The notes under the pieces are model-generated. The model saw only the letters and a list, made by a program, of their open reading frames with translations, was not told the origin of the DNA and made no database searches. A program made the position numbers and the translations under genes. A stretch of DNA of 64,000 bases, from the NCBI RefSeq assembly GCF_000725495.1, contig NZ_JNZD01000031.1, positions 1-64,000 on the forward strand, given 5' to 3'. Of this stretch, positions 41,348 to 50,660 are shown piece after piece; positions within the stretch are counted from its first letter, which is position 1; every line of letters starts with the position of its first letter. Source of the DNA: Streptomyces aureus (GTDB taxonomy: Bacteria > Actinomycetota > Actinomycetes > Streptomycetales > Streptomycetaceae).

Positions 41348-42949
41348 TCAAGGGTCCACGTACTCGACGGACTGCATCATCCCCAGGTCCTCGTGGTGGA
41401 GCTGGTGGCAGTGGGCGATCGCGCGGCCGGTGAAGTCCTCGTACTTGACCAGGAAGGTGACCCGGTCTCCGGGGGTGCCGCCGGCCAGGCCGATGGTGTC
41501 GTGCCAGACCGGGGGGTCGAGCCGGGCGCCGTTGCGGTGGGTGAGCAGGACCTGGTTGGTGTGCAGGTGGAAGGGATGGCTGTGCGCCGGGATCGTCTCG
41601 TCGGTGCGGACGGTCCAGCGTTCCACGGCGCCCAGGCGCAGCGTGTGGTTGGTGTAGCCGGGGTCGAACAGGCCGTAGGACGGGTCGCGGGTGAGGTCGC
41701 CTTCGGGGTGGGCCGCGGGGGTGGCGTTGGTGCCCAGGACACGGAAGGCGTTGGGGAAGGGCCCGGCGAAGACGCCCGCGTCGGAGTGGAAGACGACCTC
41801 CCGGTCGGCGTCGGGACGGTCGATGTCCCGCTCGTCGAGGAAGGGTCTGCCCTGCGGCAGCGCGGCCGGCAGCGTCATCGGCGGCTCGACCGGTGCTCCC
41901 GCGACCTCGACCGTCAGCAAAGGCACGGGGAGCGCGGCGTCCCGGAGTTCATAGCGGCCCGGTGCGCCACCGCGGACGAGGACGTCGGCGCGGTTGCCCA
42001 TCGCCAGGTCGACCTCGTCCCGGGCGACGGGCGTGGCGAAGGTGACGCCGTCCTGGGCGATCTGGTGCAGCGTCAAGCCGTCTGTTTCGCCTGTCAGTTG
42101 GAGTCGGAGCGCGGTGAAGGCGGTCGCGGCGACCAGTCGCCACCGCTGCACCTCGCCGGGGCGCAGGCGGAGGGTGGGGTTGACCGCGCCGTTGACGGCG
42201 AAGGTCGACGGGACGCCGGTCACCCAGCCACCGGAGGTGAACGCGGGGACTCTGCCGTTCACGAGTTTCAGTTCGTTGATGCAGACGACCAGGTCCGCCG
42301 CCGCCTTGATCTCCGGGATCTCGTCTACGTCGCCTTCGACGACGATCCCCCCCGCCATGCCTCCGACGATCTGCTCGGCGGTGGATCCGTGCAGATGCGG
42401 GTGGTACCAGTAGGTGCCCGCGGGGTGGTCGGCCGGCACCTGGACGCACGTCTCGTACACCGGCTCGGCGGCACCGGCGGCGGCCTCTTCGGCGGTGCGC
42501 GGGGCGAATTCCCGCAGGACGTTGTCGGCATGCCCCGAGGGACTGACGTGCATTCCGTGGGTGTGCAGGTTGAAGCTGTTGGGGTGGTGCGGCGTGTGCG
42601 GGCCGCCGGTGTGGGGCGGGTTGGGCGGCAGTCCGTTGACGTGCGCCAGCCGCAGTGCCTGTCCGCCGCGGACGCGCAGGGTGGGCCCCGGGATGCTTCC
42701 GTTGTAGGTCCGCGTGGTCACCGTTCCGTGGCCGGGGACCAGTACGTCCGTGAACCGGACGTCGAACGTCTGCTCCACGACCGGCGACGACACCGGACCC
42801 GTAACCGGCCGCGCAGCCGTGACGGCAGGCTGGCGCAGTGGCCCTGCGGGCGGCACAGCGCCGCGCCCGTCCGGGGGACCACCGCGAACCGCCGCGAAGC
42901 CCGCGACGGGCAGGGCCTTGAGCATCGACCGCCGACTGATTCCCTCCAT
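41348..42949 (-). CDS. Tat-exported multicopper oxidase
   Basis: A 533-residue multicopper oxidase. The twin-arginine signal SRRSMLKALPVAGFAAV is at the N-terminus. Copper ligand motifs appear in order: HTHGMHV, WYHPHLHGS, HSHPFHLHT and HCHQLHHEDLGMM (type 1 and type 2/3 sites, with the axial Met). Such enzymes oxidise phenols, Cu(I) or metals in the cell envelope. A -10-like TATATT lies 8 nt before an in-frame GTG 42958, so a leaderless mRNA starting there is possible (MVSAMEG); ATG 42949 is the standard start. No copper chaperone gene is adjacent. Confidence 0.85.
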   Translation of the reverse strand: MEGISRRSMLKALPVAGFAAVRGGPPDGRGAVPPAGPLRQPAVTAARPVTGPVSSPVVEQTFDVRFTDVLVPGHGTVTTRTYNGSIPGPTLRVRGGQALRLAHVNGLPPNPPHTGGPHTPHHPNSFNLHTHGMHVSPSGHADNVLREFAPRTAEEAAAGAAEPVYETCVQVPADHPAGTYWYHPHLHGSTAEQIVGGMAGGIVVEGDVDEIPEIKAAADLVVCINELKLVNGRVPAFTSGGWVTGVPSTFAVNGAVNPTLRLRPGEVQRWRLVAATAFTALRLQLTGETDGLTLHQIAQDGVTFATPVARDEVDLAMGNRADVLVRGGAPGRYELRDAALPVPLLTVEVAGAPVEPPMTLPAALPQGRPFLDERDIDRPDADREVVFHSDAGVFAGPFPNAFRVLGTNATPAAHPEGDLTRDPSYGLFDPGYTNHTLRLGAVERWTVRTDETIPAHSHPFHLHTNQVLLTHRNGARLDPPVWHDTIGLAGGTPGDRVTFLVKYEDFTGRAIAHCHQLHHEDLGMMQSVEYVDP

Positions 42950-43087
42950 TGCACTCACAAGCGGGCAATATAGACCAAGTTGACGGCCTGTCCGCGCGGC
43001 ACTCTCCGAGGCTTCCGGGCGTTCGGGCGCACCACGCGGCAGGACCGGGTGTTCGCACTGCGGAGGGGCCCGGCATGATCTGATGCC

Positions 43088-44392
43088 ATGAGTTCCGACA
43101 GCGAAGGGCCGCACACGAACGGGCCGCGAACGAACGCGCCGCAGACGAACGGACCGCGGACGAACGGGCCGCAGACGCGCGTGACGTGGTGGCTCGGCCG
43201 GGGGCCCGGCCCACAGGACCTTCATGACCTGTTCGTCGATCCCTTCAACGCCGGTCAGGAGCAGGTGCGGTTGGACCTGGAGGTGCTCACGTCCAGGGCC
43301 CGGGACCGGACGGTGGAGGCACTGGAGGCGGGCACCGCCCCGGACATCGTCATGGTGCCCCGCGCCGGGGACTTCGTGTCGCTGGCCGCGCGCGGACTCC
43401 TGCTCGACCTGACCCCCTATGCCGATCGCCACGGCTGGGGTTCCCGGCTGCTCGACCCGGCCCTGCGGCTGGCCACCCTCGACGGCCGGCTGTTCGGAGT
43501 CCCGCGCAGCGGCGAGACGATGATGCTGCTGTTCAACTCGCCCGTGCTGGACGAACTCGGGCACGCGGCTCCGTCGTCGTCGCCGGAACTGGAGAAGCTC
43601 GCCGAGGACGCGCTCCGCCGGGGCATCACCCCCTTCGGGGCCGGCTGCGCCGACATGCCGGAGTCGTGCGAGCTGCTGTGGACCCTGGTCCTGAACCACT
43701 ACGCGGGTCCGGCCGCCGTTCGCGCGGCCCTGCTCGGCGAGATTCCGTGGACCGACGAGGTGTTCGTCGAGGCGATGGACCGTCTGCGGGGGTGGTTCGA
43801 CCGGGGCTGGTTCGGCGACCGCTACTTCGAGGACACCATCGATCAGGGGCTCGACCGGGTGGTGAGCGGCGGGGCGGCGATGGCGCCCGCGATGACGGGC
43901 CTGCTGCCCCAGGACCCTTCCCGGCTCGGCGCGGTCCCCTTCCCGGTCCTGCGGGACGAGGTGTCCGCGCCCCTGTTCGTGTTCGGTACCGCGAGCCTGA
44001 TCGGCGTCAGCGCGCGGTCGCGGCAGCCCGAGGCCGCGGCGCGGGTGCTCGACGCCCTGTTCGACGGGGACGTTCGCCGGCGCTTCTCGGCACGGGTTCC
44101 GGGCGACTGGAACATCCCGCTGTCGGACACGGACGCCGACGCGTTGCGGTCACTGGCGCCCGGCGTCTTCGCCAACCCCGCCATCGGTCTCACCGAGTCC
44201 GTGGCCGGGGGCCGCCACGGATACGCGAGCTGGTCCTTCCTGCCGCCGAGGAGCGAGGCGCTGGTCGTGGCGCAGGTCCGGCCGCTGGTCGAAGGCGCGC
44301 TGACGGCCCGGGAACACCTGGCCGAGCTCCAGGCGGTGTTCACCGAGGAGGCCGCGTCCGGCCCCGTACCGGGAGTGGTCCGGGCACCGTAG
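43088..44392 (+). CDS. Extracellular-solute-binding-protein-like protein without signal peptide
   Basis: A 434-residue periplasmic-binding-protein fold (group 1/ sugar type): FVDPFNAGQEQVRLDLEVLT, TAPDIVMVPRAGDFVSLAARG, DPALRLATLDGRLFGVPRSG and LFNSPVLDELG. It lacks any N-terminal hydrophobic segment. Instead it starts with a soluble tail of four TNGP-like repeats (residues 9-31) encoded by 15-nt repeats; the folded domain begins at about V32 (GTG 43181 is an alternative start). No ABC permease genes are near, so it may be a cytoplasmic sensor or an orphan binding protein. Confidence 0.7.
   Translation: MSSDSEGPHTNGPRTNAPQTNGPRTNGPQTRVTWWLGRGPGPQDLHDLFVDPFNAGQEQVRLDLEVLTSRARDRTVEALEAGTAPDIVMVPRAGDFVSLAARGLLLDLTPYADRHGWGSRLLDPALRLATLDGRLFGVPRSGETMMLLFNSPVLDELGHAAPSSSPELEKLAEDALRRGITPFGAGCADMPESCELLWTLVLNHYAGPAAVRAALLGEIPWTDEVFVEAMDRLRGWFDRGWFGDRYFEDTIDQGLDRVVSGGAAMAPAMTGLLPQDPSRLGAVPFPVLRDEVSAPLFVFGTASLIGVSARSRQPEAAARVLDALFDGDVRRRFSARVPGDWNIPLSDTDADALRSLAPGVFANPAIGLTESVAGGRHGYASWSFLPPRSEALVVAQVRPLVEGALTAREHLAELQAVFTEEAASGPVPGVVRAP
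43112..43171 (+). repeat. Four tandem 15-nt repeats in the SBP-like gene
   Basis: Units starting at 43112, 43127, 43142 and 43157 encode HTNGP, RTNAP, QTNGP and RTNGP. A recent slippage expansion is likely. Confidence 0.8.
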
Positions 44393-44595
44393 GGAGCACC
44401 GGCCGGTGCGCGTGCCCAGGGCCACCGGTGGTCCGCCTCGTCGTGCAGGCACCGCCGGATACAACCCTGGGCGAACGTCGCGTGTCTTGTGGGTGAGCGG
44501 ACGAAGGCGTCGCCCTCGCCGCACTGTCTGTCGACAGACCTCGCGCCTCGGCCGAACCGGACGCCGCGGGCCGGGAAACGAGGAGGTTCGCTCCT

Positions 44596-46095
44596 GTGCG
44601 TCACATCGACCGCGCGGCCCTGACGGCCGCGGCACTCTTCGCCCTCGGGGGCGGTGCGATCATCGCGGCGCCCGCGGCGCAGGCCGTGGTGCCCTTCCCG
44701 TCCATCGGCTGGCAGCAGCACAATTGCGACTTCGACGGGAACGGGTACGACGACGTCCTGATCGGCGCCCCGGGTGCCACGGTGGACGGGGCCAAGGGCG
44801 CCGGGTACGTCTCCGTGCAGTACAGCTCGTCGAACGGTCTCAGCACCACCCGGAAGAGCGTCCTGCACCAGAACACCGCGGGCGTTCCGGGCGCCGCCGA
44901 GGCGGGCGACGGCTTCGGCCGCGCCGTTGCGTCCGGCGACCTCGACGACGACGGCTATGACGACGCGATCGTCGGCATCCCGGGCGAGGACCTGGCCGGG
45001 CTGTCCGACGCGGGCGGCGCCGTCGTCTTCTGGGGCTCACCGAGCGGGCTGCACGGGTCCGACAGCAGCTGGCTCGAGGACACCGGCGGGCCGCGGGCCG
45101 GCGCGAACTTCGGCCTGGCCGTCGAGGCCGCCCGGTACTTCGCCCCGGATCCCGCCGACCCGGACGCCGATCCGCGCGACAGCGTCGCCGTCCTGGAGAA
45201 CGACTCGCTCCTGTTCTTCACCGACACCCCCGCCACGGCCAGGCGGCTGACGGCGGCAAACCCGGGAGTACGCGCCCGGGACCTGAGCCCGACGGACGGC
45301 GGCTTCGCCTTCCGGTCGCTCAGCCACGGCAACTACAACGAGGACTCCTGGGCCGACCTGGCGGTCTCCGGCGTCACCACGGGCGCACAGCCCGGCATCG
45401 GCGCCACCCGGGTGCTGCACGGCGCTCCCGATGTCTCGGCGCTGGGAGACGGCGGCACGTTCGAGGGCGGTCCCGCCGCCGTCTCCGGCGACTTCAACCA
45501 CGACGGCCAGGACGACCTCGCGATCGGGGACACGGGGGTCGGCTCGCCCCTGGGCGGAGCGGTGTCCGTCTACTTGGGCCGGGGGGACCTCTCCGGGCTC
45601 GACCGGACGCCGGCCCAGACGTGGACACAGGACTCCCCCGGTGTTCCCGGCACGGCCGAGGCCGGCGACCGCTGGGGTGCCGAGCTGTCCGCCGGTGACA
45701 CCGGCGGAGACGGCCGTCCGGATCTCGCCGTCGGGGCGCCGGGCGAGGACGTCGGGTCCGTGGTCGACGCCGGAGCGGTGTGGACGCTGCGCGGGGCACC
45801 GGGCGGGCTGACCGCGAGCGGGGCGCGCAGTTTCGACCAGAACTCCGCGGGGATCCCCGGTACGGCGGAGAAGTCGGACCAGTGGGGCGGCCAGGTACGG
45901 CTGATCGACGCCGACCATGACGGCCGCGCGGGACTGCTGGCGGCCGCGCCGGGTGAGAACTCCGGCAACGGCTTCGTCTGGGTGATCCCCGCGTCGTCGT
46001 CGGGCCTCGTGGCCCGGGGTTCGTGGACCTACGACGGAGCACGCCTCGGGGCCCCCGCGACCGGGGCACGCTTCGGGGCGGCGATCGACGAGTAG
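44596..46095 (+). CDS. Secreted FG-GAP repeat (integrin-alpha-like) protein
   Basis: A 499-residue protein with a signal peptide (RAALTAAALFALGGGAIIAAPAAQA) and repeated FG-GAP units, for example DFDGNGYDDVLIGAPGATVD, DLDDDGYDDAIVGIPGEDLA, DFNHDGQDDLAIGDTGV and DTGGDGRPDLAVGAPGEDV. These form a beta-propeller with calcium-binding DxDxxGxxD loops. The role is probably in surface adhesion or extracellular matrix. GTG 44596 starts it after GAGGAGG. It is convergent with the kinase gene. Confidence 0.85.
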   Translation: MRHIDRAALTAAALFALGGGAIIAAPAAQAVVPFPSIGWQQHNCDFDGNGYDDVLIGAPGATVDGAKGAGYVSVQYSSSNGLSTTRKSVLHQNTAGVPGAAEAGDGFGRAVASGDLDDDGYDDAIVGIPGEDLAGLSDAGGAVVFWGSPSGLHGSDSSWLEDTGGPRAGANFGLAVEAARYFAPDPADPDADPRDSVAVLENDSLLFFTDTPATARRLTAANPGVRARDLSPTDGGFAFRSLSHGNYNEDSWADLAVSGVTTGAQPGIGATRVLHGAPDVSALGDGGTFEGGPAAVSGDFNHDGQDDLAIGDTGVGSPLGGAVSVYLGRGDLSGLDRTPAQTWTQDSPGVPGTAEAGDRWGAELSAGDTGGDGRPDLAVGAPGEDVGSVVDAGAVWTLRGAPGGLTASGARSFDQNSAGIPGTAEKSDQWGGQVRLIDADHDGRAGLLAAAPGENSGNGFVWVIPASSSGLVARGSWTYDGARLGAPATGARFGAAIDE

Positions 46096-46138
46096 GAGCG
46101 GCGAGCGGGGGCCGCGCTGGTGAGGCGGGGCCCCCGCG

Positions 46139-47905
46139 TCAGGACGAGGCCGAGCGTGCGCCCTTCGGGCCCCGCAGTCGGAAGGCGCTCGCCACCAGCG
46201 CCGCCGTCCCCAGGACGAAGAACCAGGCGCCGGCCGCCACGAAGGACAGGTCGCCCCTCGCCACCAGACCGGCGGAGAGGTAGCAGGAGACGAGTCCCAC
46301 GGCGAACGCGGTCACCAGGTAGTGCAGGCGCCGGACAGTGCGAGGCACCGGCCCTACGGGGAAGCGGCGCACCATTGCCGTCACGGCGACACAGGCGGCC
46401 ACCGCGAGCACGGCGGTGAGCGCGAACGGCCAGGAGCCCCCGAGCGTCCACCCGCGCGACCACCACGGCCACCAGTCGGCGAACAGGAGCGCGAACACCG
46501 ATGCCTGATCGCTGAAGGGAAGAAGCGTCGCCAGCACGAACGCGATGCCGGCGACCGACAGGTACAGAACGCGGCGCACGGCCCAGGAGTCGGGTGCGCC
46601 GAGCGCTACGCCGGGCACGACCCCAGCCCCTGCCGCTCCGGCGGACGCAGGACCGGTGGTGGCCGTCCAGGTGGACCCCCGTGCCGTGGTCGTCTTGCGC
46701 ACCGCGGTTCTCTTGCGCGGCTCGGTGGACTTGCGCGGCTCGGTGGACTTGCGCGGCTCGGTGGACTTGCGCGCCTCGGTGGTCTTGCGCGGTCCGGACG
46801 GTGATCCGTCGGCAGCCGGGCCGCCCGGCGCCTGGGCGGCGGGCTTCGGGGGCGTCGGAGCCGGTGACGCCGGCTTCGGGCGGGTGGCCTTTCGGGGGCC
46901 GGCGGAGGCTGGCGCCTTCTTGGGTCCACGCGGAACCGCCGGCACCGTACGGGGCTTGGCGGCAGTGGCCCGGACCTCGGCCTCGCCGGCCGGTGCCAGA
47001 ACGACTGCTGCCGTCACCGTGGCCGACACGGCTACGGCGACCTGCTCCGGCAGCCAGGCGACGGCGTCGGGGACGATCTGGGTCGGCGTGTAGCCCATGT
47101 CGTCGCCGGTGTCGGCGAGTTCGGCGATGAGGGTGCTCACGTCCGGGCGCCGTCCCGGGTCCTTCGCAAGACAGCGGGCGACGATCTCCAGGCCTTCCGC
47201 GGGCAGGGCGTCGAGTCGTGGTTCCTCGTACGCGATGCGGAAGTTGAGGGACTGCGCGGAGCCGGTCCCGAACGGGCCGGTGCCGGTGGCCGCGTAGGCC
47301 AGTACCGCTCCGAGGGCGAACACGTCGGTGGCGGGGGTGACGGGGTCGCCGGTGAGTTGCTCGGGGGACATGAAGCCGGGCGTTCCCACGGCGGTCCCGG
47401 CGCGGGTCAGCACGGTGGCCTCGGCCGCGACGGAGATCCCGAAGTCGACGACCCGGGGGCCGTCCGGCGCGATGAGCACGTTGGACGGTTTGAGGTCACG
47501 GTGGATCAGACCGGCCTCGTGGATGGCTTCGAGCGCTTCGGCCAGGCCCGCGCCGAGCGTACGCACCGAGGCCACGGGCCAGGGACCGTGGGCGGCGACC
47601 GCCTGGTCCAGCGCCATGCCGGGCACGTAGGCGGTGGCCAGCCACGGGGGTGTCCCGTCGGGGTCGGCGTCGACCAGGGCGGCCGTGAAGAAGCCGGTGA
47701 CCTTCCGGGCCGCCGCGACCTCGCGGGCGAACCGGCGCCGGAACCCGGGATCGTCGGCCAGTTCGGGCCGCACCACCTTGACCGCGACCAGCCGCCCGCT
47801 GGGCGACCGCCCGAGGTAGACGCGGCCCATCCCGCCGGCCCCCAGCAGGCCCGCGATGCGATACCGCCCGACCCGCTGCGGATCGCTCGGCTTCAGCCCC
47901 TCCAT
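46139..47905 (-). CDS. Membrane serine/threonine protein kinase (PknB type)
   Basis: A 588-residue kinase. The Gly-loop GLLGAGGMGRVY leads to the ATP-binding Lys43 in VAVKVV. The catalytic HRDLKPSN is at 135-142, DFG at 154-156, and APE-like SPEQL follows. A linker rich in Lys/Pro/Thr contains KSTEPR repeats coded by 18-bp DNA repeats. The C-terminal half has four or five hydrophobic segments (about 450-580), so it is membrane anchored in an unusual way compared with the single-helix PknB. ATG 47905 is preceded by GGGGGAG. Targets unknown. Confidence 0.85.
   Translation of the reverse strand: MEGLKPSDPQRVGRYRIAGLLGAGGMGRVYLGRSPSGRLVAVKVVRPELADDPGFRRRFAREVAAARKVTGFFTAALVDADPDGTPPWLATAYVPGMALDQAVAAHGPWPVASVRTLGAGLAEALEAIHEAGLIHRDLKPSNVLIAPDGPRVVDFGISVAAEATVLTRAGTAVGTPGFMSPEQLTGDPVTPATDVFALGAVLAYAATGTGPFGTGSAQSLNFRIAYEEPRLDALPAEGLEIVARCLAKDPGRRPDVSTLIAELADTGDDMGYTPTQIVPDAVAWLPEQVAVAVSATVTAAVVLAPAGEAEVRATAAKPRTVPAVPRGPKKAPASAGPRKATRPKPASPAPTPPKPAAQAPGGPAADGSPSGPRKTTEARKSTEPRKSTEPRKSTEPRKRTAVRKTTTARGSTWTATTGPASAGAAGAGVVPGVALGAPDSWAVRRVLYLSVAGIAFVLATLLPFSDQASVFALLFADWWPWWSRGWTLGGSWPFALTAVLAVAACVAVTAMVRRFPVGPVPRTVRRLHYLVTAFAVGLVSCYLSAGLVARGDLSFVAAGAWFFVLGTAALVASAFRLRGPKGARSASS
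46712..46783 (-). repeat. 18-bp tandem repeats in kinase gene
   Basis: Three perfect copies of an 18-bp unit (46712-46765) and one divergent copy encode KSTEPR repeats in the kinase linker. Confidence 0.85.
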
Positions 47906-48080
47906 CGGGCTCCCCCTGACTCCCACCCGTCCCTGTTCAGGCGCCATTAGACACCACGCGCGCCGTCCCTCCGGATGATCCGTAGGGAGAGGAACGCGGA
48001 CATGGAGGAGCCGGCAGATCGCAGCGCCGCCCTCGGCTGCGCCTTGGCCGACCTCGATGCCACGGTCCTGCGAGTCGACC

Positions 48081-48110
48081 GAAGGAAGCCGAAGGAAGCC
48101 GAAGGAAGCC
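48081..48110 (+). repeat. Three tandem copies of GAAGGAAGCC
   Basis: Exact 10-bp repeat in the 272-bp gap between the kinase and the monooxygenase genes; no gene is seen there. Likely slippage product. Confidence 0.8.
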
Positions 48111-48177
48111 GGGCGGGGGCGGCAGTCGCCGCCCCCGCCGTGCGTGCGCCCCGGGGAGGTGGGGCACGGTCCGTGGA

Positions 48178-49506
48178 TCAGTTCCGGAACTGGTTCTCCG
48201 GGACCTTCAGGCCGTAGTGCTCGCGCAAGGTGGTGCCTTCGTACTCCTCTCGGAACAGGCCCTTGGCCCGCAGGATGGGCAGGACGTGGTCGGCGAAGGC
48301 GGCGAGGCCGGACGGCAGGGCGGGTGCCATGATGTTGAACCCGTCCGCCGCGCCGCCCTCGAACCAGGCGATGATCGTGTCCGCGACCTGTTCGGGCGTG
48401 CCGATGAACTCGAAGTGGCCGCGTCCGCCGCCGAGTCGGGAGATGATCTGACGGACCGTGAGTCGCTCGCGCACGGCGAGGTCGATGATGAGGTCGGAAC
48501 GGCTCTGCGAGCCCTCCAGTTTCGGCCGGGCGAGGATGAAGTCCGGCAGAGGCGCGTCGAGTTCGAAGACCGAGGGCTCGGTCTCGAAGACGGCGGCCAG
48601 CTGGCGCAGCCCGTACTCGGGAACGCGCAGCTCGTCGAACTCCCGGGCGAGCGCCCGGGCTTCCGCCTCGGTCGACCCGATGTACGGGACGATGCCGGGC
48701 AGCACGATCACGCCCTCGGGGTCGCGGCCCGCGGCCGTGGTCCGTGCCTTGATGTCGGCGTAGAAGGCGGCGGCGCGCTCGTACGTGGTGTGGGCGGTGA
48801 AGATGGCCTCGGCGTGGCGGGCCGCGAAGTCCCTTCCGTCCTCGGAGGAGCCGGCCTGCACGAGCAGCGGGTAACCCTGGGGCGGGCGTTCGACGTTGAG
48901 CGGTCCGGCCACCTTGAAGTAGGTGCCCTGATGACCGGGCCGGTGCAGCCGCTCGGGGTCGGCGTAGCGTCCGGCGGCCTTGTCGGCGACGACGGCGCCT
49001 GACTCCCAGCTGTCCCACAGGGCCTTGGCGACCTTCAGGAACTCGTCGGCGCGGGCGTAGCGCTGGGCGTGGCCGGGTCGGTCGTCGAGTCCGAAGTTGG
49101 CCGCCTCGTCCGCTCCCGCCGAGGTGACGATGTTCCAGCCGGCGCGGCCGCCGCTGACGTGGTCGACGGAGGCGAGCCGGCGGGCCAGGTTGTAGGGCTC
49201 GTTGTAGGTGGACGAGACGGTGGCGATGAGGCCGATCCTGCTGGTCGCCTGGGACAGGGCGGTCAGCAGGGTCAGTGGTTCGAGCTGGCCCGGTGGCCTG
49301 AACTCACCGGTGCCCATGAGGGCGGGGCCGTCCGCGAGGAACAGCGAGTCGAACTTGGCGCGCTCGGCGAGCTGCGCGAGCTCGATCCAGTGGCGCAGGT
49401 CGAAGTCCGCCCGGGCGTTGCTGTGCGGGAGCCGCCAGGCCGCCTCGTGGTGGCCCGCCTCCATGAGGAAGGCGTTGAGGTGCAGTCGGCGCTGTGTTCC
49501 GGTCAT
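48178..49506 (-). CDS. FMN-dependent monooxygenase (NtaA/SnaA/DszA/SoxA type)
   Basis: A 442-residue luciferase-like monooxygenase of the nitrilotriacetate/dibenzothiophene sulfone group. Typical stretches are LNAFLMEAGHHEAAWRLP, FDSLFLADGPAL, GWNIVTSAGADEAANFG and GYPLLVQAGSSEDGRDFAA. It uses FMNH2 and O2 to open or desulfonate a C-S or C-N bond. As last gene after a sulfonate-type ABC transporter and dioxygenase, it most likely releases sulfite from organosulfur compounds. Its start is 38 nt from the binding-protein stop. Confidence 0.85.
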   Translation of the reverse strand: MTGTQRRLHLNAFLMEAGHHEAAWRLPHSNARADFDLRHWIELAQLAERAKFDSLFLADGPALMGTGEFRPPGQLEPLTLLTALSQATSRIGLIATVSSTYNEPYNLARRLASVDHVSGGRAGWNIVTSAGADEAANFGLDDRPGHAQRYARADEFLKVAKALWDSWESGAVVADKAAGRYADPERLHRPGHQGTYFKVAGPLNVERPPQGYPLLVQAGSSEDGRDFAARHAEAIFTAHTTYERAAAFYADIKARTTAAGRDPEGVIVLPGIVPYIGSTEAEARALAREFDELRVPEYGLRQLAAVFETEPSVFELDAPLPDFILARPKLEGSQSRSDLIIDLAVRERLTVRQIISRLGGGRGHFEFIGTPEQVADTIIAWFEGGAADGFNIMAPALPSGLAAFADHVLPILRAKGLFREEYEGTTLREHYGLKVPENQFRN

Positions 49507-49544
49507 GGGTTCTCTCCTTCGTGGGTCGAGGTGGAGGGCAGGGG

Positions 49545-50597
49545 TCAGTTGAAGGTCAGCTTGGAGCTGTCGTATCCGGCGGGGAGCAGATTGTCGGTGA
49601 TCGACGGGAGATCGACCTTCTTGGTGATCTGGCCCGCCTCCAGGAAGGCGTCCGCGAGCTTCTGCTCCAGCTCGATGTCCGACTTCTCGACCGGCGTGAC
49701 GCGGTTCGAGTAGGCGGCCAGGGACGCCTTGGCGTCGGCCAGGGGGATGCCCTGTTCCTGCGAGAGCGCCTTCGCGTACTGGTCGGGGTGCTTGATCGCC
49801 CAGGCGTACTCACGGGAGAGCCGCTTCAGCACGTCGGTGAGGGCCGCTCGCCTGGTCTTGTCCTTCAGCGAGGTGTCGCTCGCCACGTAGTAGCTGCTCG
49901 TCTGGTCGATGGGCGGGAGTCCCTTCACCAGGACCCGCGCGCCGTTCTTGACCGCGATCGCGGACTGCGGGTTCCAGATCGACCAGGCGTCCACCTTGCC
50001 GGTGTTGAACGCCGTCGCGGCGGCCGCGGGGTCGAGGAAGACCAGCTTGGCGTCCTTGGGGCCGAGCCCCGCGCTCTTCAGCGCGTTCAGGGCCAGTCCG
50101 TGGGCGGAGCTGCCCTGGGGGACGGCGATCCGCTTGCCCTTGAGGTCGGCGGCCGTCCTCAGCTTCGATCCCTTGGGCACGATGATGTTCTCCACCGCCT
50201 GGTCGGGTGTGAGCGAACGGTTCACGGCGACGATCTTGAAGCCGTACTCCTTCGCGGCGCCGGTGATCGGCGGTACGTCGCCGACGCTGCCCAGGTCTAT
50301 GTCCCCGGACGCGGCGGCCTGCACGAGCGGCGGTCCGTAGGTGAAGCGGGCGAACTTCACCTTGTAGGGCGCGCTGTCGAAGACGCCGGTCAGTTTCGCC
50401 AGGGCCTCGCTGCCGTCGCCGCCGTTGTCGCCGATGGTGAAGGTGTACTTGCTCCACTCGGGGTGCTTCGCGGTGCTCGCGTTGCCGGCGTTGCTCAGCG
50501 GCGCGGAGGTCTCCGAGGACGAGCCGCAGGCGACGAGGGTGCTCGCCAGGGCGAGAGGAGCGGCGGCGGCGACGATTCTGCTGGTGGTCTTGCGCAT
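49545..50597 (-). CDS. ABC transporter substrate-binding lipoprotein, sulfonate type
   Basis: A 350-residue binding protein. The signal ends in a lipobox LASTLVACGSS (Cys lipid anchor). The body (SVGDVPPITGAAKEYGFKIVA, GKRIAVPQGSSAHGLALNA, WSIWNPQSAIAVKNGARVLV) is of the SsuA/TauA/NMT1 type, which bind aliphatic sulfonates, taurine, nitrate or thiamine precursors. The flanking dioxygenase and FMN monooxygenase favour organosulfur ligands. It precedes the monooxygenase gene and follows the ATPase gene by 63 nt. Confidence 0.85.
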   Translation of the reverse strand: MRKTTSRIVAAAAPLALASTLVACGSSSETSAPLSNAGNASTAKHPEWSKYTFTIGDNGGDGSEALAKLTGVFDSAPYKVKFARFTYGPPLVQAAASGDIDLGSVGDVPPITGAAKEYGFKIVAVNRSLTPDQAVENIIVPKGSKLRTAADLKGKRIAVPQGSSAHGLALNALKSAGLGPKDAKLVFLDPAAAATAFNTGKVDAWSIWNPQSAIAVKNGARVLVKGLPPIDQTSSYYVASDTSLKDKTRRAALTDVLKRLSREYAWAIKHPDQYAKALSQEQGIPLADAKASLAAYSNRVTPVEKSDIELEQKLADAFLEAGQITKKVDLPSITDNLLPAGYDSSKLTFN

Positions 50598-50660
50598 GAT
50601 GATGTCCTGAGCTTTCTGTGCTGGGTTACGGGATTGGGCGCGTGTCGGTGTCGGGGGCCG

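Noticed and set aside
48081..48110. GAAGGAAGCC repeats as a CRISPR or operator
   Set aside because: Only three contiguous 10-bp copies, no spacers, no nearby start; simple slippage repeat.
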